A DNA stretch of 64,000 nucleotides from Rusavskia elegans (GCA_011316305.1 SAUG01000030.1:620001-684000), one strand, 5' to 3'. Shown: positions 24,195 to 36,738, counted from the stretch's first letter. Notes: generated by a model from the letters alone, not told the origin. Numbers and translations: made by a program.

Positions 24195-25681
24195 ATTATA
24201 TATTTTTCTATTATTTCTATAAAGATATTAACGTTATATTTTATATTCTATCGATTCTTTTTATTATATTTATAGTAGCGACGTCGGTAAAAATTTCGTA
24301 ATATAATCTAGCGAAAAGTATTTTAGAAATAAAAGATTCGAAATCTTTCTAATATCTATAGATTTTTCAAAAAACGATAGTTTTAGATTTTTGATTACGT
24401 TTTTTTTAATAGATTATTAATTAGACTATTTAGAATATATTATTTTCAAATATTATTAATATTTTAATAACTTTATTATATTATTAGAAAAAAATTAAGA
24501 TTTATAGATAATATAATATAGAAAAAGAATTATATTTTAATACTGGAATTATATTTTTATATATAATTTTAGTATTTTAATAAATTAAATCCGGGTATCC
24601 GATTCCGATCCGAGTTCGAATCGACGGTCAATCTAATTAATAAAACGGCTATAATTTATATTAATTTTTTTTAGAAAAATTTTTAACTATATATTTTTTT
24701 CTCGGATTTTTTAATAATATAAAATTTAATTATTAACCAATTTATTATTATCTATCTATATTTTTTAATTTTATATTAACTAATTAATAAATTAAACTTT
24801 TTTATTAAATAATTAATAAATTTAACTTTTTTAATTTAAATAATAATTCGTTTAATAAAAATTAAAACTAGATTAATATCTAAATAAAATAAATATAGTC
24901 GTATATAAATAGTAATATAATAAAATATTATATTCAATTATAAAATAAATAATAATATATATTTTTATTGAATTTTATAGTACCGTTAATACTGTATTTT
25001 TTATTTTAATAATTCTAGCCGAATTAATTATTTTTATAATATTATTTTTAAAAATTTTATAATATAATTTGGTAAATAGTTATTTTATAATTAGATTATC
25101 GAAATCTTTTTAATAATAACAGATATTTCGGAAAATTATAATACTAGTTTTCTATTAATATTTCAATTAAAAATATTAATTAAATTATTTAATTTATATT
25201 ATTTTAAAATATTTATTTTACTATTATATTAACGGTTTTCTTTTATTCGATTTTATTATTTCTAATTTTTTCTAGATTTTTATAAATATATTTCGTAATA
25301 TTTTTATATATTAGAATATCTTTAAACGCTATTATATAGTTTATTATATTAAATAAAAATATTATTAATTCGATTAATTTATATTATAATCAAGTTTATA
25401 TAATATAATAAATAAAACGACGAATAGTAAAATATAGTATATATTATATTTAAAATTTATAAAAATAGTTAATCAATAAAAAAAAAAGAATCGAAAGTAA
25501 AAATTAGTTAATTAATATAATCGTCGGTTAAAATTTAATTGAAGTAAATAAATTTATATATTTCTATAAATTTCATACGTATTCTACTATATATTTCTAT
25601 ATACTTTTAACTATTATTTTATAGAAATCCTTTCTAATATTAATTATATTATTCTATTATATTATTTATACTACTATCTAG
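24195..25681. repeat. RIP-degraded host repeat between insertions
   Basis: Matches 2,722-3,640 and 3,950-5,395 of the left arm. It includes the unoccupied SINE site at 25,126-25,139. No gene is visible. Confidence 0.6.
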
Positions 25682-26015
25682 TAAACTAGCTACTTCGAAT
25701 CGAGTCGGTTCGATTCGCCAAACGATCGAATTCGGATCGAATTCGAATATCCGCGATATCTTTTATATATATAATAAATTTATATATATTTATATTTTTA
25801 AATTTTTATAATAGATAATATATTGAACTAATATATTTATATTTACTAGATTATTTCTAGCCAACGTAGTTAATTAATTGAATTTTTTTTAAATTATTCG
25901 TATAATTTTTATATTAGAATTATACTTTTATATTAAAGTTTGGCGTTTTGACGAATCGGATCGAATCGTTAAAAAATCTAATTCGGATTCGAAATCCGAT
26001 CCGACGGTCAATCTA
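25682..26015. mobile_element. hAT-like MITE copy d, 334 bp, 8-bp TSD
   Basis: The right end ggtcaatcta is typical of the family; the left end taaactagctac is more changed. An identical 8-bp repeat ctatctag flanks it at 25,674-25,681 and 26,016-26,023. The unoccupied paralogous site is ctatttaa at 5,388-5,395. Confidence 0.82.
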
Positions 26016-26668
26016 CTATCTAGTATCTCGTTATATCTAAATTAAAATAACTATCTATAAAATTTAAATCAATTAAAAATAATAAATATAGTAGAAAATG
26101 ATCGAAATCTAAATATATATTCTTTAAAAAATAATATATAGATCGTATTATTATATATAAACGTATTTAGAAATTAAAAAAAACCGATATATAAAAAATT
26201 ATAGATTTAAATATATAAGTCTTTTTAGAATATAATACTAGAAATAAAAAAATCGATTATAAAATAAATTAAATTTTTTATAATAAAATAATGAAATAAT
26301 ATAAATTATACTAGGTATTAATTTATATATAACGTTTTACCAAAAAATTAAATTCTATTAAAAAACTCGTTAAAAAAACGGAAAAAGAAATATTTATCGA
26401 TTAAATAAAATAGAAACGAAATAAAAAGATATATTAGAAAAATATATTAGATATAAATAAAACTATCTAATTTATAACTATTTATTTCTATTATTTTTTC
26501 GAATTTACTATAGCTATAAAAGATATTGATAAAATAATTTTAACTAATTATATAATTCTAATCGTTAATTTTAAATAAAAATAGTTAAAATTTATTAAAG
26601 AATTCAATTATTGTAGTAATATAACTAGTATAGCTATCGAATTTCTATATAAAAATAAAGAGGAATAT

Positions 26669-27257
26669 CAGCATTTTCCAAAACCGGTTTGAAGCCGATC
26701 TCAGCCGTCTTAGCCGTCTCAGCCGATTCTCAGCCGATATAGCTGAGAGCGGCTTATAAGCGGCTTATCAGCCGGTCTCGGGTATACCCGAAGCTGCGTA
26801 GCTGCGCGGCTGAGACGGCTGAGCGGCTGAGACGACTGAGACCGGCTGAGAAGATTTAGAGATTCGATTTTAAATTCGTTTAAGTCCTTTTTAGTTAATA
26901 GGTCTATATACGCCTGTATATACCGCTAGGCTAGCTTCGTCTAGATCGAAAATATTAGATTTTTTTACTAGAATCTAACTAGATTAGGTCTAGCGTGGTT
27001 TATTAAATAAATATTCGACTTTCGTTATTCCCGCTTTTAGCGGCGGCCGCTAAACCTAATTTTCGAACTAGATTATATAGATTTATTTTTAGCTTATATA
27101 TAAATCTTGTTTTCGGCTGTTTACTAAGTAGATATTCGTACTATAGATACTATTAGAGTTTCAATCTATCGAAAATCCACTTTTTGGATTTTTGGATTAT
27201 TTGGATTGAAATGGCTGTCAGCCGGTCTAATCTGAAAATCCATTTTAGGATTCGCTG
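26669..27257. mobile_element. GC-rich foldback element, about 590 bp
   Basis: The element starts cagcattttcc and ends, read inward from the right, cagcgaatcc. Near its left end a long hairpin can form: arms 26,691-26,749 and 26,796-26,852 are built from repeated GCCGTCTCAGCC / GGCTGAGACGGC motifs around a 45-nt loop. The paralogous left-arm locus (about 5,998-6,010) reads through without it. The target duplication is not clear (gaatat left, gaaaatat right), so the superfamily stays open. The sequence is not RIP-mutated, implying late arrival. Confidence 0.75.
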
Positions 27258-27639
27258 ATGAAAATATTAATAATATCGTCGAAATCAATAAAAAATACTA
27301 GATAGTAGAAAGATATTCTATTAAATAAAATAATATTAAATTTTAAAATTATAAAAATTTAGCTAAAATTATTAACTTTAATTAAAATAAAAATATAGAG
27401 AAAAATATAGAAAAAAATATAGAGAAAAATATAGAGAAAAATATAGAGAAAAATATAGAGAAAAAAAGAAATATAAAAAAAAAATAAAAGTAAAAATCGA
27501 AAATAATAAAAATATAAAAAAGATTATTAAATTATCTAGCTAGCTATTTATATCTTGGAATATTAGAATTGAATAAATATATAATTTTAATATATTACTA
27601 TATTATTAAAAAAAAAGATTTTAATAGTTTTAATAAATT

Positions 27640-27753
27640 AAATTCTAGAAAAATCCGACTCGACTCGATCTAGTATCTAGAAAAGTCGGAACCGATTCGG
27701 GTCGGATCGGTTTTTTTAATTCGGATTCGAAATCCGACCCGACAGTCAGTCTA
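27640..27753. repeat. MITE remnant at the edge of the AT-rich block
   Basis: CG-rich subterminal DNA (gtcgggtcggatcgg-like) ending ccgacagtcagtcta, a family right end. A parallel remnant ends at 6,588. Base composition turns to ordinary genic DNA about 130 bp to the right. Confidence 0.6.
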
Positions 27754-28222
27754 TTAGATATAATTATAAAATCGATAATAAAAATTTAATTTCGTTACGA
27801 TTTCTATATACAAGTATCGGGATATAGCGATTCTACTACTATATATAGATCCGGTTAATAGAGATACATAAAATAGAGGCTTAGGGTAGTAGGGTATCGA
27901 GGTCGGAGGGCGGCGGGGTAAAGGTAGCCAAATCCCGCTGGGAGGACGCGCGCGCTCTCCCAGCCTTCTCCTCGCTACCTCGACCTCGACATTCCAAGGG
28001 TTTTTCGTCACTGTTATTGGCAGCTCAAAAGATGACATCCGAACAACGATTATCATGCAAGTCACAACAGAACGAGCCACCGTCGCGAGAAGCCATGACA
28101 CCAAAGGCTCTCATTGTGATCTGCCATGACGTCGCAACCGAGGGCCTCGGCTTTCATAGGCCGGGGAAGCATCAAAGACATGAAGAGCCCACAATATTTG
28201 GCTTTGTCAATCGATCCACTGG
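27754..28222. other. Transition zone and putative promoter of the glutaryl-CoA dehydrogenase gene
   Basis: Composition shifts from AT-rich to GC-rich within about 130 bp. A perfect 8-bp stem (27,937-27,944 with 27,957-27,964) encloses a GC-alternating loop. It is nested inside a 9-bp inverted pair tcgaggtcg (27,897-27,905) and cgacctcga (27,981-27,989). Short frames here are not convincing genes. Confidence 0.4.
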
Positions 28223-29657
28223 TTGCGAGGCTTGGATATGTACAAGCAGGCTCTGGCGAGGTTCGCAGCAGCGAGGCCTGCACATTTCACTACGAAGAGA
28301 TGGGCCCATGCACCAAGTGTTTTCAACTGGGAAGATCCGTTAGATTCAAACAGCCTATTCACCGAAGAGGAGTTGGCAATCCAAGGTACTGCAAAGTCAT
28401 ACTGTCAAGAACGTATGCTGCCGCGAGTGTTAGGTGTGTACTCGTTTCCATGTGTATAGAATCCGGCAATTAACAAAACATCTGGTCAGACGCCTACCGA
28501 CATGAAAACTATGATAGGAAGATCCTTGAGGAGATGGGCGAACTTGGTCTCCTAGGAGCAACAATCAAAGGGTATGATTGTGCCGGCGTCAGCAGTGTCG
28601 CTTCAGGTCTTATCACGAGAGAGGTGGAACGCGTTGATTCGGGATATCGGTCGGGCATGTCGGTTCAGAGCTCGCTGGTCATGGGAGGCATCGATGATTT
28701 TGGAACACAGGAACAGAAAGAGAAATATCTGCCTGGGTTGGCTAAGGGAAGACTCCTCGGCTGTTTTGGTTTGACAGAACCAAACCATGGCTCAGACCCA
28801 GGCTCGATGGAGTCGACCGCCAAGCCCCATCCGTCGAAAAAGGGATATCTATCAATATCAGGTTCGAAAACATGGATCACCAACTCTCCTATAGCAGATG
28901 TGATGCTGGTGTGGGCGAAATTGGAAAGCTCAGGGAAAATACGCGGCTTCCTGATTGACCGGCACGCATGTCCACCTGGCACACTCGAAACTCCACCGTT
29001 GAAGAATAAGACTGGCTTGAGGGCGTCTATCACCGGGATGATACAGCTTGATGAGTGCCCCGTTCCAGAAGCTAACATGTTCCCCGAGGTCGAAGGGCTC
29101 CGGGGCCCATTCAGCTGCCTTAATTCAGCCAGATACGGTATTGCTTGGGGTGTGATGGGAGCTCTGGAGGACTGCATTGCCAGAGCGAGGACTTATGCCC
29201 TCGAACGTCGACAGTTCAAGAATAATCCGATAGCGAAATATCAGCTGGTGCAGAAAAAGCTCTCCAGCGCCGTCACCGAGGCAGCCTACGGTATCCTTGC
29301 AGCGACCCAGGTTGGCCGTCTTAAGGACGAAGGCAAAGCAGCGCCAGAGATGATTTCGATGATAAAGAGACATAATTGTGATCGAGCCTTGGAAAATTCA
29401 CGAATGTGAGTAGTATCCTCGTCAATCAGTCGCCATGACTGATTCCCGGTAGCTTGCAAGAGATCTTTGGCGGGAACGCAGTGAGCGATGAATATGCTAT
29501 TGGAAGACATGTTGCAAACCTGTTCGTGACACAAACTTATGAGGGCCAGAGCGACATACACAGTGAGTTGTTCCTATCAAACAGCTGAAGCATAGACTGA
29601 TGCCGGCCAGGTCTCATTCTAGGTCGTGCCATAACCGGGGTTCAAGCGTTCGTCTGA
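28223..29657 (+). CDS. Glutaryl-CoA dehydrogenase, mitochondrial
   Basis: Predicted exons 28,223-28,433, 28,490-29,405, 29,453-29,562 and 29,611-29,657 give 427 aa. The enzyme oxidatively decarboxylates glutaryl-CoA to crotonyl-CoA in lysine/tryptophan breakdown, using FAD in the mitochondrial matrix. The first 30 residues are rich in Arg/Lys and Ala with no acids ([16 protein letters not shown]), a likely mitochondrial presequence. Family motifs seen are [13 protein letters not shown] (FAD/substrate loop), [39 protein letters not shown] and the end [19 protein letters not shown], with the catalytic Glu at about 406. The frame is intact across all four exons despite lying only 470 bp from RIP-mutated DNA. 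Splice sites are consistent in phase; the start ATG is the one giving the presequence. Confidence 0.93.
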
Positions 29658-30166
29658 GTGCAAGATAGATGAATTCGATCATAAAAAACTCATTTGTACA
29701 TACGGATGTATACCAACATGCGCGAGAGAGTGTCTTGCTGGGTACTGGCTCACCCAATATTGTTCCTGTTGAGCGATATTCTCAAAGCCGCTAAGTCGGT
29801 GGAGGGGGGCAAGTCGCACTCAGTGCATGCAGCGTCTGTTGCTAAATCGATGTTGATTCTGTTGACAATCAATATCCCCTGACAAACCTTCACTCGATCG
29901 TGCTCAAAGATCGGAACAGGGATGAATTTCTTGACGATTATATGCGTCATTTGCCAAGCGAATGCAAATCCCATAAATAGCTCATTCCTTATCCATCCAA
30001 GCGCCTCGATCCTTGATCCTTCCACAGTTCCGCCTTACAGATCAACCATTGCAGTCACCAACTCACCAACACCTGACCAACAACAACCACATGTGCTGCG
30101 CTTGGACCTGCTTCCTATAAAGACAACGACCCTCATTCCAGACCATCACAAACCTGTTCGCCGACC
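29658..30166. other. Intergenic region and UBC4 promoter
   Basis: Contains the 3' UTR of the upstream gene and a CA-rich leader before the next ATG (accaacaacaaccac near 30,075). No supported gene. Confidence 0.4.
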
Positions 30167-30971
<805 letters not shown>

Positions 30972-32060
30972 CGGTCGGTATCCAGCAATGGGTTAGTGGT
31001 ATGATATGGACTGCTGGAGCATGAAGCTGGTCATTGGCATGGGCCTCGGCAACAAATACGGACGAAGCCGTGCATTTCTTTTGACGAACGAGCCCTTCTG
31101 TGTTTATCGGCAAATCGAGAGTACTGGACGACAATGAGGGATTTGGTGCGAATCAACCATGCATGTTGTTATGATAAAGGGCGGTGGGCTCGATAGGGCG
31201 CATAGAGTCAGACTTTGAATACTACTGTTGAATCTATTGACAAACTTTCGGAAGCTCCGAGTACATCAGGGGACTTTGAAAATTCTCTTTACGTACGCAA
31301 GTAACTACTCCAGAAAGGACCAAAGCACGGGGGGCAGGGGAAGCTCCACGCTTACGTGATGGTGCATGAATGCCAAGATATCACGCTGAGACGCATTAAC
31401 ATCCTCAAACAGCAACCTCCTCGACTCCAGGATCACAACGGCGCTTAGCAAACGACTTGCCAAAACAGTCCTCCCCAATTGACTCGTTCATGGCCAATCC
31501 GTCATGAGTGTGCTCCACTTTTCTTCAGATCTTGCCTCGCTCCTCCTGTTGAGAGCGCCGAGCCCTTGTCAGGTCGCTTCACACTGACCGAGTCAGACGT
31601 AGACAAAATGGCTCTGGATCCCTCGGTCCGCAATTTTCTGGTTTTTGATGTTTAATGCAGACCCTTCAACCGATTCCTGCGTGTTTCCTTATTCGCACCG
31701 CGTTGCACACTCTTGGCCCCAACGGTCGCTTTCCCGTGAACCCCCCGTTGGGTCTTCGGTAGGAATTGTCCTTTTCGTCTGACTTCTCTTTGTGTCTCAT
31801 GCGCAAAGTCTTCGCTTGATCCTTCTCTCCATCAATACGACTGGGCAGGTCCCTTGGTGCCGGTCGCTCCTTCCGTAAGTTGACTCCAGGACCTTCCCTC
31901 CACGCCGCGCTAATGATTCTTGACTCCAGCTTCCAGTCTTTTCCATCTTCGCTGCTTTCTTTGCTATAACACCTGTGTTCGATTAGTGCTTGATTCTCCC
32001 AACCATACCCTTGCAATTGTACCGCCCCGGCCCAAGCATTGACCATCGAGGCCTTAGAAA
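30972..32060. other. Long intergenic/leader region before noxB
   Basis: About 1.1 kb without a supported gene. 31,500-32,060 is pyrimidine-rich (cttctctt, ctcgctcctcctg) and is probably promoter and 5' UTR of the oxidase gene. A 194-codon minus-strand frame here overlaps the oxidase start and has no family features. Confidence 0.4.
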
Positions 32061-33830
32061 ATGGAGGAGAAGCTCGCTCGCAGCAATACGGTGGCCTCTG
32101 AGCGGTCACCCAGAACGAGGTTGCCACCTTTGACGAGAATACTAATGTCAGGGGAAATGGGTACGACACCGCCGCGAAAGCTACGGTTGGTAGAAAAGAT
32201 AGATCGCTGGGCAGCAAACGACGGCTCCAAGGTCCTGGCTCTATCAACATTCACCATAGTACATGCCATGGTCTTCGTTTTCGGCTTCCTCAATTATCAC
32301 ATGAAAGACAATCTGAACACAGCAAGAGCCACTTTCGGAGTATCCTACTCAGTAGCCCGTGCAGCCGGCCTGGTCCTTCATTTCGACATTGCCATCCTCA
32401 TCTTCCCCGTCTGCAGGACGCTAATATCTTTACTGCGACAAACGCCGCTCAATGGAATCATTCAGTTCGATAAGAATGTGTCTTTCCACAAGCTAGTAGC
32501 GTACTCGATCGTCCTCTTCACCTGGATCCATACGATTGCCCATTGGAATAACTTTGCACAGTTGGCTGCTAAGCGCAATCAAGGCTTCAAAGGGTTTCTC
32601 CTTGTCAATCTTGCGACTGGCCCAGGATGGTCAGGATATATCATGCTCACGGTCTTGATGGTCATGCTGGTCACTTCTCTGGAACGATTCAAGAGGAAGA
32701 ACCATGAGCGTTTCTGGTTTACGCATCATCTGTTCATCATATTCTTCGTCTTCTGGTCCATCCATGGAGCATTCTGCATGATCAAGACAGATGCAGCACC
32801 TTTCTGTTCTGGAACGGGCGTGTTTTGGCAATACTGGATGTATGGTGGGTTTGTGTACCTGGTCGAGCGAATGCTGCGAGAAATACGTGGCAGGCATAAG
32901 ACTTTCATTTCAAAGGTCATTCAACACCCGAGCAACGTAGTTGAGCTACAAATTAAGAAGGAACGGACCAAATCCAGAGCTGGACAGGTAAGAATACTGG
33001 ACCCTTACTGCAGGCCAATCTAATCGGGCGTGCAGTATATCTTCCTTTGCTGTCCGGAGATTTCTGTCTGGCAGTATCACCCGTTCACCCTCACAAGTGC
33101 GCCGGAAGAGGACTATATTTCCGTCCACATTCGATGTGTCGGAAACTTTACGAAAGCCCTCGCTGCAGCCGTTGGGTGCAACTTCGAGGATGGATATGTT
33201 GCGGAAGGTTCTGCTGTGGTGAGCATTGATCATAATGCCCCGAAGATGGATGTGGACCCAGCCATCCGTAAAATCTTGCCACGAGTCTACGTCGACGGCC
33301 CTTTCGGGAGTGCATCGGAAGACGTGTTCAAGTACGAGATAGCGGTCCTGGTCGGTGCTGGGATTGGTGTAACGCCATTTGCATCGATTTTGAAGAGCAT
33401 CTGGTACCGGATGAACTACCCACAGCACAAAACACGGCTGCGAAAAGTCTACTTCTTCTGGGTCTGTCGAGACTACGGATCGTTCGAATGGTTCAGGTCG
33501 CTTCTCATGGCCATTGAAGCTCAGGACATTGACAGCTCAATCGAAATCCATACGTACCTAACCGCCAAGATCAAGCCCGACGACGCTACAAACATCATGA
33601 TCAATGACGCCAACGCCGAGACTGACACCATCACCGGGTTACGAACGCCCACGAATTTCGGCCGGCCGAACTGGGATGCAATCTTCCGGGGCATTCGAAA
33701 GATCCACGCTCCGGCGGAAGCTGGAGTGTTCTTTTGTGGTTCTAAAGCACTGGGTAGCCAGCTGCATACCAAGTGCAACATGTACACTGGACCTGACTTT
33801 CGGTTTGCGTGGGGGAAGGAGTGCTTTTGA
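32061..33830 (+). CDS. noxB: NADPH oxidase, NoxB type
   Basis: Exons 32,061-32,987 and 33,036-33,830 give 573 aa. This gp91phox-like membrane enzyme makes superoxide from NADPH and oxygen; in filamentous fungi NoxB acts in ascospore germination and infection structures. A hydrophilic N-terminal extension of about 40 residues precedes the first membrane segment, a trait of NoxB versus NoxA. Six membrane helices lie at about 60-245. Haem-ligand candidates are His143 and His157 (FHK...WIH) and His222/223 and His235 (THH...SIHG). The C-terminal half has the FAD motif HPFTLTSAP, the NADPH-binding GAGIGVTPFASIL, YFFWVCRDYGSFEWF and FFCGSKALGSQL, and ends GKECF. The single 48-bp intron lies just before the FAD domain. 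No EF-hands, so it is not NoxC. Confidence 0.95.
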
Positions 33831-34479
33831 TCAAGCGCTCGTTGCGTTGCTTTAGTTGTATATTGTTTGCTTGCTTTAATTGCTGTCCATAGCGTGGCAT
33901 GTAGATTGAGAAGCATGGCTCACATTGACTCATACTTTCACGTCTTTCCCAAGAACATGCCGGTGAAGTGTCCCTTGCCGTTTGAAGTATAACTGCATGC
34001 TGGCGCTGTGCCTTGAGATCAGTCGCAATGGGGGCCACACAGCAGCCACCAGGTAATAAATCCCTGAGAAACGGGTACCTTTTTACTACTCAGCCTTTCT
34101 AATATTCAACACCGCTTATTTTTCAAATTCAGCGAAATTTAAGCAATCATTGAAACGAAATCCATCTAGGTACCGACTGCCGTGATCCCCTTATTGCGAA
34201 ATGATTGTTGACACCCTCACCATTTGCCCCTGAATCGGACGCCACAGTGGGGAAGTGATACAGGGAAGGCAGTGGATGAACGGACTGTTATTCCTTCTGA
34301 GATTGACTCTGAGAGATTTTCAAATTGGACCATAGTATGTGGGCACAAAGGAAAACACGATTCTATTAATCGTGATATGATTATCTCGTAAATTCATCAT
34401 TCGTGATAGATAAAACCTAAGTACCAGAACCCTTCTCCACATACCCGAAACCCGTCTTCAAACCCTCAACCCCCATCCA
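33831..34479. other. Convergent 3' intergenic region
   Basis: Lies between the 3' ends of noxB (+) and the amine oxidase (-). AT-leaning, no conserved frame or RNA gene seen. Confidence 0.4.
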
Positions 34480-36738
34480 TCACAACTTACTCGAACAGCA
34501 CACATTCCCCTTCTCCCCCACCTTGGCCGCCACACTCGGCTGATGATGCCGCTCAGACTCCGCCTCCGCCTCCGACAAAAGCGTCGACCGATTGTTCTCC
34601 TGCCTCGAAGGCGGCACATCCAACGCAGGGTTCTTATCGAAGAAATTCACCGGCTTGAACGCCACCTCGATAATCTCGCAAGGCATCACCGGGAAATCTT
34701 CCACGCGGGTGACATGCTGCAGTCCGAATTGGACGAAGACGACGAGATCCGTATCCGAGACGTTGTCTTTTCGATTGGCCCAGGCGCGCACGCCGTCCCC
34801 GCCGCGGGATTGGTTTGTGTATTTGCCGCCGGCGTAGAGTTCGTCGTCGCGGTATTTGGTGACGTAGATGTTGTGGTCGGCGAATTCGGCGCGCTTGTGG
34901 TGGAAGCTGTCGTTGTCGGCGAGCAATTTTTGGAACGCTGGGGCGACGATTTTGTAGCTGACGGGTTGGCCGTTGATAGGGTTCTTGACGGATAGGTTTT
35001 GGATTTTGAAGGTGCGGTTGTGGTCGCTGTTGATGTCTAAGCCGCCGGAATTTTCGACCAGGGTTTGCGATACGGTGTATCCAACGCCGTGAGGGTTGAA
35101 GTCTGATCGAGGCATGGGATGGGCTTCTTCGTAGACCAGGCGGTTGTTGTGCCCGTCGATTGCGGGATCGATCCGAAGAGAGAAGATGTGCTGATGGTGC
35201 ACGGCAAGGACACCAGGATGGACAATGGTGCCCCAAGGGACTTTGACGTCTGTTGGCTGCGTGCTGACGATCCCGGTTGCCCGGACTTCGTACTTTATCT
35301 CTCCGGCTTGGTTGAATATGAAGGCCATGATGTACTCATAATTAGCAACAGTGATGATGGATTGCACCACGAGCTCCCTGCTACGGACGATGGCAGCCGT
35401 CCCGGTCCGGTAGTTGGTATGCTTCCAGCCGATGCCAGCGTCCTGTTCGTGAACACAGACGACGTTCTCCATGGGCCACGGTTCACCTTTATCCGTACTG
35501 AGCACGGCATTAAGGTAATGAATGGAACCTAGGCAGTCACATCCGAGCTTGAGATTGTTGGCCCCGACACCTGCTCCGACATCGCCGAGGTCGAATGCTG
35601 CTTTCTTGTGGAAAGGGTGCCTCGGGTCAGCATAGGGTATCACCATGTCCGACAACGCCATACGATAGAATACATTTCTATCATCGTAGCGGACCTAGAA
35701 AGGTAAGCAGATCTCCAATCAATATAGAATGGTACCGTACATCGTAGAGCACCATGCCTTCACGTTGGTTGAATCCAACCCTAAAGAACCATTTCTGCCA
35801 CTCAACGACCCTACCAGTCTCGCCGACCTCGGTAACCTTGAAGCTAGCACCCTCTGGTTGGACTACGTTCAGAGGCTTTACATCTGTACGCAGGTCTTGA
35901 TGTTCCGGGCTATACTCGTTGGGCGGTGAGATTTGCAAAGGCTGAGGCTCCTTGACAGTGTGATCGCTACCTGTTGGAAGCAGATCTATGCGGATCACCT
36001 TGGACTTCATGGTATCCACCACTGGTGAGATTGTTAGGGGAAAGGCGTAGTAGTTCGAGTCGAGGTTGGACGGATTGCTGGGGTCTCGCATATAGAGAAA
36101 ACATTGATACATGCGTTCCTCGTCGTTGACACCGTCCGAACCTATTGGTGGTCAGTTCAAAAAGAGAACGACAGGGTATGGGCTGCTGTACCGTAGACCC
36201 AGGGGTCACTGATGACGGCAGTGCCTTCGGGGAGCTTGAGCTTGGCAATCTCGGCCTGCACGCCCTTATCTTCCAATGCTATCTTCTCTACCAGGAGGAT
36301 CTCCTCGGCATTTCCAGGACCATGGATGCCCTGGCCGAGGCGGACATTGCTTTCCACCCGTTGCCGGTCGAGGTTGACGATGGCCTCGTGGAATTTGTCC
36401 TGAGCACCACTTATTCAGTGATCCGCAGGTTCGAAATACTGAATTAAGAGACGTACAGTGTTCCGGATGTAGTAGGCCACGAAGGCTCGCCTCTCAATGG
36501 TCGGCTTTCTGCCACCATGATGCTCTGCTTCGAGGTAGGGCACCAAGTCGGCCTTGTTAGGTTCTTGAAGGGTGACGGCTTTGTATTGAAGACTGGTGTT
36601 GGAAGGATACAGAGTTTCAACCAGCTGGACAGCGTGGGTGATCTCAGCGGCAGTCAAAGGAGATAGGGGATGTGAGGAGGCATGGTTGGTCAAGGCAACA
36701 CTTGAACGAGGTGGAAGTGAGACTTGTTCGGTAGACAT
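34480..36738 (-). CDS. Copper (TPQ) primary-amine oxidase with peroxisomal SKL end
   Basis: Exons in transcript order: 36,738-36,457, 36,399-36,192, 36,141-35,741, 35,694-34,480; 701 aa. It oxidises primary amines to aldehydes, releasing ammonia and H2O2, and lets fungi use amines as nitrogen source. The topaquinone precursor Tyr is at about 416 (TVANYEY). Copper ligands are His464 and His466 (HQH) and His624 ([13 protein letters not shown]). The catalytic-base Asp lies in FDLGDVGAG, about residue 332. The C-terminus is CCSSKL, a canonical PTS1, so the H2O2 would be made inside peroxisomes. The four exons join in phase and open with [10 protein letters not shown]. Confidence 0.94.

Larger units (their letters stand above)
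1..27753. repeat. RIP-mutated AT-rich repeat compartment
   Basis: The sequence is dominated by A, T and the dinucleotide TA. C is nearly always followed by T or G, and CA/TG is rare, which is the footprint of CpA-to-TpA repeat-induced point mutation on both strands. Essentially no ATG-started frame of 60 codons exists in 27.7 kb, while such frames are dense right of 27,754. Islands of normal composition are later or protected insertions (SINE heads near 4,740-4,830 and 7,140-7,240; LTR element 8,720-10,731; 14,830-15,480; 23,627-24,192; 26,669-27,257). The right edge is sharp and lies at the end of a MITE-like repeat. RIP is established for Pezizomycotina repeats; the heterochromatic state is inferred. 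A mitochondrial origin is unlikely because the block is a set of nested duplicated elements with CpG-rich islands. Confidence 0.93.
20212..27753. repeat. Right arm of the 6.6-kb direct segmental duplication
   Basis: Block order matches 1-6,588: inverted copy 20,212-22,510, MITE debris 22,510-23,240, direct copy 23,330-24,510, MITE remnant to 24,640, direct copy 24,650-27,640, terminal MITE remnant ending at 27,753. It is longer than the left arm because it carries extra insertions (MITEs at 21,645 and 25,682, the TA-flanked element at 23,627, the foldback element at 26,669). It lacks the SINE present in the left arm: 25,126-25,139 is the empty site. Confidence 0.75.

Noticed and set aside
1..27753. 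Mitochondrial DNA insertion (NUMT) or centromere core
   Set aside because: No mitochondrial gene or RNA is recognisable, and the AT bias is CpA-specific in nested transposons. A centromere cannot be excluded but nothing specific supports it.
28017..28473. Overlapping 73-115-codon frames on both strands
   Set aside because: They overlap exon 1 and intron 1 of glutaryl-CoA dehydrogenase in other frames and have no family features.
31666..32250. 194-codon minus-strand frame
   Set aside because: Antisense to the noxB leader and start; no domain, and composition is that of a shadow frame.
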